A DNA stretch of 64,000 nt, taken from positions 28,744,001 through 28,808,000 of the forward strand of contig NC_083382.1 of the NCBI RefSeq assembly GCF_031755915.1, read 5' to 3'. This document shows positions 33,406 to 44,667 of this stretch, piece after piece. The stretch comes from Ziziphus jujuba (lineage: Eukaryota; Streptophyta; Magnoliopsida; Rosales; Rhamnaceae). The position numbers and the translations under genes are program-made. How positions within the stretch are numbered: the stretch's first letter is position 1; each line of letters begins with the position of its first letter. The notes below the pieces were generated by a model that was not told the DNA's origin, ran no database searches, and worked only from the letters and a program-made list of their open reading frames with translations.

Positions 33406-34710
33406 CCCAAAATATTTTTAAAAGTGGGTCACTCATCTTGAGCGCGTATATCAGCTAAGATCCTCCGCAGGATCAACTCCATTGCCCACATGTGCACCTA
33501 AAACATCCACAGTACACCAACCAAATATATTAATATTTTAATCGGATAACTCTCAAATGGGTACCCGGGGAGCGAACACAAACGACAACAAAAATTGACG
33601 AGTAATATACCGAATCGAAGCTTGAGTGACGAGGAGCACGGATCCGGTCTTACTTCCAGGAGATCGGACTCAAGGTGGCCGGAATCTCGCCGGAAAGCTT
33701 TCGGGATTCAACTCCTCGATTCTCCTAAACCGTCGCGAATTGGAGGAAAAGTGATTTCCGGCGAGCCACCGCAGTCACCGGCAACCGTCGCCGGCGGCAA
33801 CCCGTCTGGTGGCTGATGACTGAGATTTTTGGGGGTTTTGTAGATCGAGGGGAGAGGGTTCCAATGGGACTGGCGGTGAGGCAAACGGAGGCTGGACGGT
33901 GAAGAGATTGGGGTTTGAAGGTTTTCAGCGCCTTGCTGGAAAATACTCCGATCCCTGCCCGTCGGAGGTCCGGTGGGCTGGCCGGAAATAAAGAGGTGGT
34001 GAAGGGTGACTGGTGCGTGTGGCCTGAAAATGGCCGGAAATGGGTCAAATGGCGGTGGCCGGTGGTGGAGGGGAAAAATCGCCGTCGAGCTTCATCGGCT
34101 CGATCTGGGCATGTCTAGCGACCGGTGGTCGTGAAATTTTGAGGGCGGCTGGTCGTTTCTCTCTCTCTTTCTCTCTCCTCCCCGTTGTTTTTGCCAAATA
34201 AAAGCCACCGTGGGTGACACTGTTCACCCACATGGACCAATCAGATGTCGACACGTGGCGTTACCATGCACTTAAGCCAAATATAATAAAATATTACGGT
34301 ATCCAGCGAACTTCACACGTCCATAACTTTTTAACTAGATGTCCAATTTAAGCATGCCGCTAGTCTATGAACTTGTATTGATGAGTACTTTACAACCATA
34401 CAAAATTCAAAACAAAATTATACAACGATAAAAAGTTAACTCCCAGTACCTTTTGGACAGTTTGCACCTCGACTTGTTTTGCCCATAACTTTCAAACCGT
34501 AGCTCCGTTTTCGACGTGCTACTAGTCTACGAACTTGGGGCATCATGCACTTCACCACAGTACCATGGTCAACTAAATATTTCAACTGGAACAAAAAGTC
34601 AACTTTTAACCCACTCGGTCAACAGTCAACCTCGGTTAACGTGCACGAATTCCGATGTGGTTTGGGTCGGGGTGTTACATGACAGCTCATATTCCTCTTC
34701 AAAATTTAAA

Positions 34711-35105
34711 GGGATGTATTCAATTTAGAATTTGATAGATTATTATGGAATTCTACAGACTCCATAAAAATCTTATAAGAATCCAACGAAATTTTTGAGA
34801 TTAAGGCTGAATTTCATAATAATAATTTTCTTTACAATTTCACTGTTAAAATCTTTTCAAATCCATTAAAATATATAATTTTTAAAATATTTTAAAATCA
34901 ATAACTTTTGAATACCATAATATTTTAAAAGAATTTTATAAAATCCTAATTGAATACATCTAGATTTTAATAGACTTTTATAAAATCCAACAAAATCTAA
35001 ATTAAATATCATTAGACTTTTATGGATTCCTTTAAAATCTAAATCGAATAGTTCTAAACTTTTAAAAATTTTTAAAATCTTTCAAATTCTAAATTGAATA
35101 TACCC
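34711..35105. mobile_element. MITE with about 30-bp terminal inverted repeats
   Basis: The left end GGGATGTATTCAATTTAG and the reverse complement of the right end GGGTATATTCAATTTAG match over about 30 bases, both continuing AATTTGA(T/A)AGATT. The interior is AT-rich with repeated AGACTTTTATAAAATCC-like phrases and no coding region. Length and ends fit a miniature inverted-repeat element of the GGGTGTATTCAA type. The target duplication is not clear, so the superfamily is left open. Confidence 0.75.
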
Positions 35106-35625
35106 TTATTAATACTTAGGCTAATTTTTAAAAAATAAGAATAATTATTCATAAAAATAAAAAATAAAAAAATAATAATTTTAGTTTATATATTTGATAG
35201 TAAAAATATCGATTTTATCCTTTTCTTAAAAAATATTTAAATTTGATAAAAATTAATTAAAAGTTAAATTTTATATTTACTTATATATTTGTAATATGTA
35301 ATAATAAATATAAATCTAAATATAACAAGAACATTTGAAAATTTGACTAAATTAAAATATAGAAATAGAAAAAAAATTATTGTTCTTTCAAATAGGGGCA
35401 TATATATACTTAAGAAGTAACTATTGCCAAATTAAAAACTTACAAAATAAAAAAAAATATATTCAGAATAAATATTCTATTTCAATATTTATTTCCCATA
35501 CCAAACATATTTGTTTATATTTATATTTTTTTTATATTATAATCTCAGTATCATAGAGGACCCACCATGGTCAATTTTTATGTTGTATTGGGTGATGTGA
35601 TAAGGTAAAGGTAGCGAGTGTCACC
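35106..35625. other. AT-rich intergenic sequence
   Basis: No gene or repeat boundary recognised. It ends at the RALF-like remnant. Confidence 0.5.
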
Positions 35626-35630
35626 GCGAC

Positions 35631-35690
35631 ATGGATCTGGAGCTTTTAATGGATTCTGAATCTAGCTGAAGGATCCTACTAACGCCTAAA
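35631..35690 (+). pseudogene. RALF-like precursor remnant D
   Basis: ATGGATCTGGAGCTTTTAAT opens a short stretch reading MDLELLMDSESS, stop, RILLT. It aligns with copy B (GAGCTGCAACTTCTTATGGA..., ATCCTA.CTAACG) and with the intact gene (ELELLSDSEPTRRIL). The in-frame TGA stands where an arginine codon CGA would restore RRIL, a single C-to-T change. Neither signal peptide nor cysteine module is recognisable around it. It is the only peptide relic seen on the far side of the kinase. Confidence 0.6.
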
Positions 35691-36127
35691 TTTACTCCAA
35701 CAATCTAATCATCTTTTGGAAGTTGTGTAAGTTTTCCTCGGATACTATATACAATCATTTCCCAAAGAAATATATAAATATTATATGTGGTAGATAAAAC
35801 AGGCTTAGAAATCGAGCTTTATGCTCCTAAAAACGTGGAAATTTTTTCCTATAGTTTCCTACCAACCCATTAAACTAATCAAAGGCTCTGGTTTCTTCTT
35901 TTCTCTTTCTATTTTTCTAGCAAGATAACTTAGTCATTTATTAGTCTTTCATTTTTGTCATTTGGACTAGCAAACTCATAAAATTCTTTGGCAGCTTGAT
36001 GTGTAACAAAGATAATGAAATGCACGGTTGAAATTAGCTAAGATACGACAACTTATGATTTTTAAGTCATACATCAAAATTGACACATAAAATGCTAACC
36101 TTACGCGAACCCTTCCACTATTCATTT
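35691..36127. other. AT-rich intergenic sequence
   Basis: Nothing is recognised up to the target site of Copia C. Confidence 0.5.
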
Positions 36128-36135
36128 AGTATTAT

Positions 36136-36471
36136 TGTAGGATCTGCCATGTAGGCACGTGAAGTGTACAAGTTGTTAGTTTTAACTAAGTGCTGAGGTG
36201 GCTTTTCTGTTGTAAAATAGTTAGTATGAGTCAGTTGAGTAGTTAGCTGTTATTTTAGTTCTAGAAGTTACTGGTGCGTAGTTTAACACTTGTATAGAAG
36301 TTCTTTAATCACTGAATAAAATAACAAGAAAAATATTCCAGGAAATTTCACTGATTTCTCTCTCTCTCTCTCTTTTTTTTCTCGTATTTTTCTAAGCCTT
36401 CTTACTGAGAAAGTTTTCTTGCTGTTCATCTTGTTCTTTGGTTTCTCTTCTTGTTTTATATTTCTATATCA
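36136..36471 (+). repeat. Copia C 5' LTR
   Basis: 336 bp. It differs from the 3' LTR by about 11 substitutions by eye and by a shorter CT-repeat near 36355-36380. Confidence 0.95.
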
Positions 36472-36509
36472 TGGTATCAGAGCAGAGATTGTCGACAGTG
36501 AATACACAA

Positions 36510-39500
36510 ATGGCAGAGTCAATCATGGATGTAATTGCGCACAAAATAGGAGATTCTTTGGTTACGGTCTCACCTTTCCCAACCAGCATACAGAAGCTTG
36601 ATAATGAAAATTTCTTAGTTTGGAAATCTCAGATCTTGCTGATTCTGAGAGGACACAAACTTGATAAGTTTGTGCTCATTGATGAACCAGAATTCATGAA
36701 GGTTTTTGTCTCCAATGATGCTGTGGTTACAGAAGAAAATTTGCTGAAATATTCTACTGAGCAACAGATCTGGATCTTACAAGATCAGCTTTTGTTAGGT
36801 GGTTGATTGCTGCAATTTCTGCTGACCAGCTTGGTGATTTGATAGGATTGAGGACTTCACGAAGAGTTTGGGTCACAATTGAGGAGACCTATGCCTCTCA
36901 ATCAGAGGTAGTGATGCTTCAGTTGCGAACTCAGTTGCAGACTACAAAGAAAGGAGGTATGAAAGTTATTGATTACTGTAAGAAAATGAAAAAGATTGTG
37001 GATCAGATGTCTGCAGGGGGATTTTCTGTGTCAGAAAAAGAACTTGTATTGTGTATCTTGACTGGCTTAGGTCTTGAATATGAGATGGTAAGGGTTAATT
37101 ACATAAGCAGGCCTCCGTTGCCAAGTTTACAAGAGGTAAAAAACTTCCTGTCTCATTATGAAACTACAATTGAGCAAAACAATATAATAGCTATATACAG
37201 TACTGCAAATCTTGCCTCTGCATTAAATAGTCAAATGCAAATTAGAAATAATACTCGTTCTTCATTACAACCAAGAAATATCTCCTCTAGAAGTGCTAGT
37301 TCATATGCTGATAATGTTCATTCTTATAATGATGTTTCTAATCATGAGAGAACTGGCTCTGGTAAGATGTATATGCATGATTATCAAATGAGAGGAGGTT
37401 CTTATGATAATAGAGGAAGAGGATATTCTAGAAGAGGTCGAGGCAGAGGTAGGAGTGGTAGGCCGTGGAAGCCACAGTGTCAAATTTGTGGTTTAATTGA
37501 GTATCTTGCTAGTGTCTGTTATTATAGAGATTCAAACTCAGGGAATTCTATGTTTCAGGGTCAACATTTTGGTTCTCAGGGTTCTTTTTCAGGAGTCAAT
37601 CCAATGTTTCAGAATTCTCCTATGTCATCTGGTGTTAATGCTCATCTTACACAACTTTGCAAACTTGGGTTTGTTAATCCTGTGTTATTCAACTCTGGTC
37701 CTTAAGGTCAATATCCTGTTGGAGTTTTTGGACATATTATGACACCACATGTTAATCATGCATCTGGTGGTGGACAATTTGGTTTTGGTTTATTACTTAG
37801 TAATGCAAGGGGTATACACTCGGATGGTTTTTCTTTCCCTGTAAATAGTAATGCTCACTCAGGTCAAACTTCTGCACATTTTGCAGCTACTCCTATGCTA
37901 GTTGGAGATCCAAATTGGTATTTGGATAGTGGAGCAACCAATCACATAGTTTCATCTGGAGATAATCTATTGCAACAGATGGAACATAGTGGTAATAATA
38001 AACTGCTTGTTAGAAATGGTCAAGATCTTGGTATTACAGGTGTAGATAATACACTTGTATATTCTCTTACTCATGCAAATTTTGCTTTGGCATTAAAAAG
38101 TGTTTTAGTTGTACCTCAGATCGCAAAGAACTTACTAAGTATTTCCAAACTAACCTGTGATAATGCTGTTACTGTTGAATTTGATGAGAATAATTGTTTG
38201 ATTAAGGACAAACAATTGGGGGTAGTGGTGCTCAAAGGAATACTTGAAGATGGACTGTATAAACTACAAGTTCCATATCACAAGTCTTCTTCAAAGTCTC
38301 TACGTACGGACAATCAGTAGATTTATCAGCGGGTTGCAAATTTAAAAGTGCCAGTGAACACTATTATGTGTGTGTTGTCAGGAGTTGCTTCAGCCAACAC
38401 CAGAGACTATGATTCAATTTGTAGTTCAGGTGTAGAATATTCAGATTTTGGTTCAGATTTTGGTTGTAAGAAGCATATTACTTGTTCTGGTTGTGATAGT
38501 TTGTTAGTCTTACCAGTTAAGGATAGTCTCAATTTTCATGTTGCCAATAAAACTGGTCTAGACTTTGATGTTTTGCATCAAAGGCTTGGACATGCCTCAG
38601 TTGGAGTAGTGAATAAGGTTCTTTCTTTGTACAAACCTAATATGAATATCAATAAAGAACTTTCATTTTGTGAAGCTTGTCAATATGGAAAGGGCCATTT
38701 GTGTGCTTTTCCTGTGTCTTCTTCTAAGGCTAGTGCACTTCTTGAATTGATACATACTGATGTTTTGGGACCTTCTTCTACTGTTTCACCAGAAAGTTTT
38801 CGATATTATATTCATTTTGTTGATGATTACTCACGGTATACTTGGATTTATCCTATGACAGTTAAATCTGAAGCTTTTGGTATTTTTAAACAGTTTCATG
38901 TTATGGTTGAAAGGCTATTTGATGCAAAGGTTAAGTGTTTACAGTCAGATTGGGATGGAGAGTACATATCATTTCTTCCTTATTTGAAGAGTTTTGGAAT
39001 AAGTTTCAGGCATTCCTGTCCATACATGCATCAACAAAATGGAAGAGCTGAGAGGAAACATAGGCATATTGTTGAAGTTGGCCTATGTTTACTTGCTCAA
39101 GCTCACATGCCCTTGTTATACTGGTGGGAAGCTTTTAGTTCAGTAGTATATCTGATTAATAGGCTACCATCCAATGTTTTAAATTCTCAAGGCCCTTATT
39201 AGCTCCTGTTTCATAAAATTCCTGATTATCAATTTCTGAAAGTTTTTGGTTGTGCATGTTTTCCTTTTCTAAGACACTATAATGCTCAAAAGTTTTAGTT
39301 TCCCACAGCTAAATGTGTTTTTGTTGGGTATAGTGCTGATCATAAGGGTTACAAGTGCTTAGATTCTACAAGCAAAGTGTATATAGCTTGAAATGTTGTC
39401 TTCAATGAGAAAGAATTTCCTTTTGCTTATGGTTTTCTAAGGAATAATTCTTCTAAGCAGACTGGTCGTATTTCTTCAGAATGCTCTACTGCTTCTCTGC

Positions 39501-41398
39501 CTATTTTTAAATGTTCTTGTCAAGGTTCTAACTCTAAAAATATACCAGCTGCTGTGCCTATAACTCCTGTTTTGTCCACTAGTGATATTAGTACTTCAAC
39601 TCCCTTCACATCTGGGAATTCTTCAGAACCTTCTACTTTCTTACCAAGTTTGTCACATATTGCTGATAATTCAAGATCTGCATCACCTATTACTGATACT
39701 TCAAGATCTGCATCTTTGCCATTACAATTAGAAGACCAGATGCATATTACCACTGATGATAAAGTGATAGGTATCTTGGCTAATTGTAATTCAACTCATC
39801 CTATGCAGACACCTTCCAAGAGTGGAATTTTTAAACCAAAAGTTTATGCTGTTCATCAATTTTCACATATTCAACATGTTAGTGAACATGTAACAGTGCA
39901 AGAAGCTCTAACAGATTCAAGGTGGAAACGAGCTATGGATGAAGAAAATGATGCTCTTGTAAGAAACAAGACCTGGACTCTAGTACCATATACTTCAAGA
40001 ATGAATCTGGTTGGTCACAAATGGGTGTTTAGAGTTAAACACAATGCAGATGGCACTGTTCAAAGTCTTAAGGCTCAGCTGGTTGCAAAAGGTTTTCATC
40101 AACAGCCAGGTTTTGATTTTAATGAAACCTTCAGTCCTGTTATAAGGCCAACAACTATCAGACTTGTGTTAAGTATTGCTGTCACTCAAGGTTGGCCAGT
40201 GAAACAGCTAGATTTTAATAATGCATTTCTAAATGTTGACTTGAAAGCGGTAGTTTATATGGCTCAACCTCAAGGTTATGAGAATTCACAATTGCCAACT
40301 CATGCTTGCAGGCTTAACAAAGCATTATATTAGTTGAAACAGGCTCCTCGAGCTTGGTATGACAAGCTGAAAAGTGCTTTTCTTGATAAGGATTTTCAGA
40401 ATTCAATTTTTGATCCTTCCTTGTTTGTTTTGAAAACCAAAACAACTTACATATTAGTATTGGTATATGTTGATGATATTATAATAACCGGGTCTAGTCT
40501 TGTAGATATTGAACAGCTAATTTCTAATCTCAACTCACGGTTTTCCTTGAAAGACTTGGGAGACTTAAGTTTTTTCCTTGGTATTGAAGTACAAAGGAAT
40601 GCTATTGACACAATCAAAGTATATCAAAGATTTACTTCACAAAACAGGTATGGAGAATGCTAAACCTTCTCCATCACCAATGATGACCAGTAAGCCTTTG
40701 AGTTTAACCGATGGTGACATAATAGGCAAACCCGAAGTATATAGAAGCACAATTGGTGCTTTGCAGTATTTGACAATAACTAGCCAGATATTTGTTTTGC
40801 TATTAACAAACTAAGTTCGTTTGTTCAAGCTCCTACATCCTCACATTGGTAAGCCTGTAAAAGATTGATCAGGTTTCTTAAAGGAACTATGGATCATGGC
40901 TTATAGCTTCGAGCTTCTATAAAACTTGCTGTTCATGGTTTTTCTAATTCTAATTGGGCTAGTGATAGAAATGACAGAAGGTCTACAAGTGGTTATGGCA
41001 TTTTTGTTGGATCAAATCTAATCTCATGGAGTTCTGAAAAACAATCAGTGGTGGCTCGTTCTAGTAGAGAAGCAGAGTACAGGGCATTGGCTCATATCAC
41101 TTCTGAATTGTGCTGGTTACAAAACTTTTTTAAGGAATTACAGCTTTGTTTGCCAACACTAGTTGTTTGGACCGACAGTTTAAGTGCAGCAGCTCTGGTG
41201 ATCAATCCAGTCTTACATCAAAGAACCAAACATATTGAATTGGATATACATTTTGTGAGAGATAAAGTGTTAGATAAGTTTCTTGAAATCCGATATATGC
41301 CAACTAAGGAACAAGTGGCTGATGTTTTTACTAAATCTTTAGGTACTTCAAGATTTTTGTATCTAAAGTCAAAATTGGGTATTGTTAATGCTATTTGA
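36510..41398 (+). pseudogene. Copia C gag-pol pseudogene
   Basis: Gag starts at the ATG at 36510 (MAESIMDVIAHKIGDS). The frame then shifts near 36795 and again near 40615-41040. In-frame stops lie at 37703, 38318, 39200, near 39295, near 39388 and 40331. Catalytic motifs are intact: protease WYLDSGATNHIV (37917), integrase HTDVLG, FVDDYSRYTW, CLQSDWDGEY and NGRAERKHR, RT LVYVDDIIITG (40460), RNase H SSREAEYRAL (41060). The gag zinc knuckle is damaged: CQICG is present but the following H-x4-C is not clear. Several stops stand where family members have Q, R or W. No single protein can be made. Confidence 0.93.
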
Positions 41399-41491
41399 TT
41401 TTTTTTATTGTTTGCAATAGTAAGGGGAATGCTGTCTTTCAAACTCAAGTTGTCTGATTTGTATCAATCAAATGAGTTTGAGGGGGAATAT

Positions 41492-41712
41492 TGTAGGATC
41501 TGCCATGTAGGCACGTGAAGTGTACAAGCTGTTAATTTTAACTAAGTGCTGAGGTGGCTTTTCTGTTGTAAAATAGTTAGTATGAGTCAGTTGAGTAGTT
41601 AGTTGTCATTTTAGTTCTAGAAGTTTCTGGTGCGTAGTTCAACACTTGTATATAAGTTCTTTAATCAATGAATAAAATAACAAGAAAAATATTCCAGGAA
41701 ATTTCACTGATT

Positions 41713-41751
<39 letters not shown>

Positions 41752-41851
41752 TTCTTTTCTCTTGTATTTTTCTAAGCCTTCTTACTGAGAAAGTTTTCTT
41801 GTTGTTCATCTTGTTCCTTGGTTTCTCTTCTTGTTTTATATTTCTATATCA
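41492..41851 (+). repeat. Copia C 3' LTR
   Basis: 360 bp, longer than the 5' LTR mainly through an expanded CT microsatellite (about 41717-41752). Confidence 0.95.
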
Positions 41852-42061
41852 AGTATTATTATTATTATTATTTTGGTAAAAGGCTCGCTATCATTCATTG
41901 TCCACTAAAAACGACCAATTCGACTAATCATCAGGAAAAAAACCAAAAGAAAGATCAACCACTTGGAATTTGACTCAATTGGTGATAACGTTTTGCTTTT
42001 CTACTTGGTAAGCGCAGACTTCTAAAGTTTTTTTCACCGAAAAAAGAAAAAGAAAAAGGAA

Positions 42062-42300
42062 AGACTTCTAAAGTTTAGCAAGTCAAGTGCCTTTTAGTAA
42101 ACTGGCCGTTAATCTATTGCATGAATATGGAATTCCCTTTCTCAGCCCAAATATTTCACCCAAAAAAATAAAAATCAAATAAACAAAGAAAGAGAAGAAG
42201 ACTTGGAAAGTTTAGCAAGTCAATTGCCTTTTAGTAGTAAATTGGCCATTAATCTATTGCATGAATATGGATTTCCCTTTTTCAGCCTAAATATGTGTAT
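42062..42300. repeat. Imperfect tandem duplication, about 138-bp period
   Basis: AAGTTTAGCAAGTCAA.TGCC, followed by TTAATCTATTGCATGAATAT, occurs twice (from 42071 and from 42209). Small insertions distinguish the copies. It is non-coding. Confidence 0.8.
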
Positions 42301-44317
42301 ATGCGGTGGTAATGATAGTGGTTGTTGATCATCATTAGTGGAGTGTAGGAAACACTACGTCATACCTTTTTTATTATCCGAAAAGGAATTTAAAGTAGTA
42401 CTTTATTGGGGAATTTGGCCTAATATCCTTTTCGGGATGAGCTTAATGATATTTGCCCCTTCATTTGCTATTCTTTTTTTTCTACCATTCAATACCTATT
42501 TTAACCTTAAAACAATGAAAAATGACTTGGGTATCCATCCATTCCACTCTACGTTGCTTTTGCAAAAAAAAAAAAAAAAAAACTCAGGTCCTTTTATTTT
42601 TTAGACAAAGAAAGAACAAAAATCCACCTTTTAGAAAAAGAAAACAAAGTACATCAAGTAATTGTTTTTACAAGAATACACAAAAATACAAAAAAACAAA
42701 GGAAGCTTCATCTCAGCACCCTTAAAAATACGAAAAAAAAAACAAAAAAAACAAAACTTCATCTCATCTCAGCACCCTTGAACAACTATCTCTGAGGTAA
42801 TTATTTTAATATTTTTGTTTATTTGTTGCCGTGGACCGGTGTGGGTTTGTTTTTGTGTTAATTTTTTACCTTGCTGTGATCGGTGTGGATTTGTTTTTGT
42901 GTTTATTTGTTGCCTTGCCGTAGACTTGTGTCCGTTTTTTTTTTTTTTTTTTTATGTTTATTTTTTGCCTTACCATTAAATACTTACAAATTTAGTACAA
43001 TGTGATACATTGAAACTTTTTTTGATTATAACCTAGGTTTTAGGATAGATTGATATTGGGTATCAGTAGGAAATGAAGAGACGAAAAAAATAGGATCGGT
43101 TTGGCCTTAAACAGTGGACGGAGGTGGGAGAAATAACCGGGTCAAAAATCAGATCGGGACCGGTTTAGGCAGGTTCGGGTCAACCCGGCTCAAGGTTGAA
43201 GATGGAGCGAACAACACCAAGATGACACGTCATTTTTTAATTTTAAAAACTTTTTTAAAAAAATTTTTTTTTTTGGGTTCCATCGACATCCCTGAGCATG
43301 GAAAATAAATAAAGGATGAAGGCAGGGAAATCAATGAATTTGATGAAGAATAATGTTAGTTTGTAATAAATAAACATAATATATGTGTATATATATATAT
43401 TTGTTACAACTTAGGGATTTTTTACTATGATCGAAGTTTAAATCCTAAAGCTAAAGGTGTTATCTCATTAGTGCATGATACTCAAACTCTGTCTAGAAAA
43501 CTGCTTTTGTGGGTTGAAAAGATGAATTTTTATAAAAATGTACTTGACCCTTAAGAAACTAATTATTTTTCTTTTTTGATTTGTATACAGATAACTCCTT
43601 GACCCTAAACTAATTATACAGATGCAATAAATATAAAGTGAATGATTTGTAGAGCATATATAGGTGTCGGTAGGTTTGAGCTTGTATAACCAAATCAGGT
43701 TAAACACAAGCAGAATGGGGAAGAGATGTAGCTACATTAGTTGACATACTCATATAGAAGTGGTGGACATGTTGCAGTCTAGCTTAACTTGTATGTTCAA
43801 ATTATAGTCTGCAACTTTCTATGCACATTTTTTAGACATATATTGTCTATTAAGAAATAATTAAATATAACATGAATATGATATGTATATATACAGTCTA
43901 AGGGCTGCTTTTGATTGGCTTATAACAATCTGTTTGTTGCATAGCTTCTATGTAGTCTTCCACCTCTATACTTCACTTTCTTGTTTTTCTTTTTTGGGTG
44001 AATTGACTACTTCCTCTCCAGTCATTTCAATATTTCACTTTATCTGCTTCTGCATGTAGCATCATAATTGGCCACAATTGTGGGTTGCTCTATTAAAACC
44101 CCACTTTAGACTATAACTGCATTAGAAATCTTAGTTGCTTTTCAGACCCTTTTTTTTCCTTTTAATTTTTTTCTTCTTCCTTTTTGCTAGGGTAATTTAT
44201 TACTAAAAATCAGTACTTGGAGATAAGAGAAAAATACTTTATGATTAATTAGATTTGAAGTTGAGATTTCCAGAGTTAGTACTTGTTGTTAATTGTTAGT
44301 TCTTTCTAAAGGTATAG

Positions 44318-44353
<36 letters not shown>

Positions 44354-44667
44354 GGAGAGAAGATCGGTGCATAAAATTTTAGGTACATGGTTAGCTAGAA
44401 GCAAACACGCAAATACTTTATCCCCAAAAAAGAAAAAAAAAATAAAGAAGAAGAAGAAGATAGAAAGAGTTAGAAGTAAACATACTGCTATACAGTAAAT
44501 GTTCAGTAAATGTTTTGTAGATGGCATACATAATATCCTTAGGAAGAGAGCGTATGAAATTGAGGATTGCGGTTATTTATATATGTATACATAATTGACA
44601 ATGTGGTTAAAGGTAGAAAAAAATTTATTAATGTTGTCAATGTACATTTATAGGTTGTACTTTATAA
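42300..44667. other. Intergenic region with short repeats
   Basis: Between 42805 and 42975 a unit of about 57 bases (GTTTATTTGTTGCC...GTGTGGGTTTG) repeats about three times. Other features are A- and T-runs (42560, 42930) and a compound AT/GA microsatellite at 44322-44355. No gene is recognised. Confidence 0.5.

Larger units (their letters stand above)
28779..34679 (-). mobile_element. Outer solo LTR (minus), split by a second solo LTR
   Basis: Starts TGTCAGGATCCGTCC at 28779 and ends GGTCGGGGTGTTACA at 34679. TGACA flanks it on both sides (28774-28778, 34680-34684), a perfect 5-bp target duplication. Removing the inner LTR (29813-32745) and one copy of its target duplication leaves about 2.96 kb, close to the inner LTR's 2.93 kb. 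The halves are collinear with the reverse complement of the inner LTR on either side of its position about 31613. No internal retroelement sequence remains. Confidence 0.93.
36136..41851 (+). mobile_element. Full-length Ty1/copia retrotransposon C (5.7 kb)
   Basis: LTRs 36136-36471 and 41492-41851 begin TGTAGGATCTGCC and end CTATATCA. The primer-binding site TGGTATCAGAGC follows directly at 36472 (initiator-Met). The polypurine tract GAGTTTGAGGGGGAATA precedes the 3' LTR. AGTATTAT flanks both sides (36128-36135 and 41852-41859). Copia normally makes 5-bp duplications, so part of this 8-bp match may be chance in ATT-rich sequence. Domain order is gag, protease, integrase, RT, RNase H. The element is recent by LTR similarity but coding-dead. 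Confidence 0.95.

Noticed and set aside
33595..34254. Overlapping frames near the right part of the outer LTR
   Set aside because: LTR GC-rich segment again; no conserved domain and no start context.
42338..42604. 88-residue frame rich in Phe and Leu
   Set aside because: No signal peptide logic, no homology recognised, and the frame ends in an A-run. Probably chance.
43114..43308. 64-residue Gly/Arg-containing frame
   Set aside because: Short, ends in a T-run, no domain or neighbours to support it.
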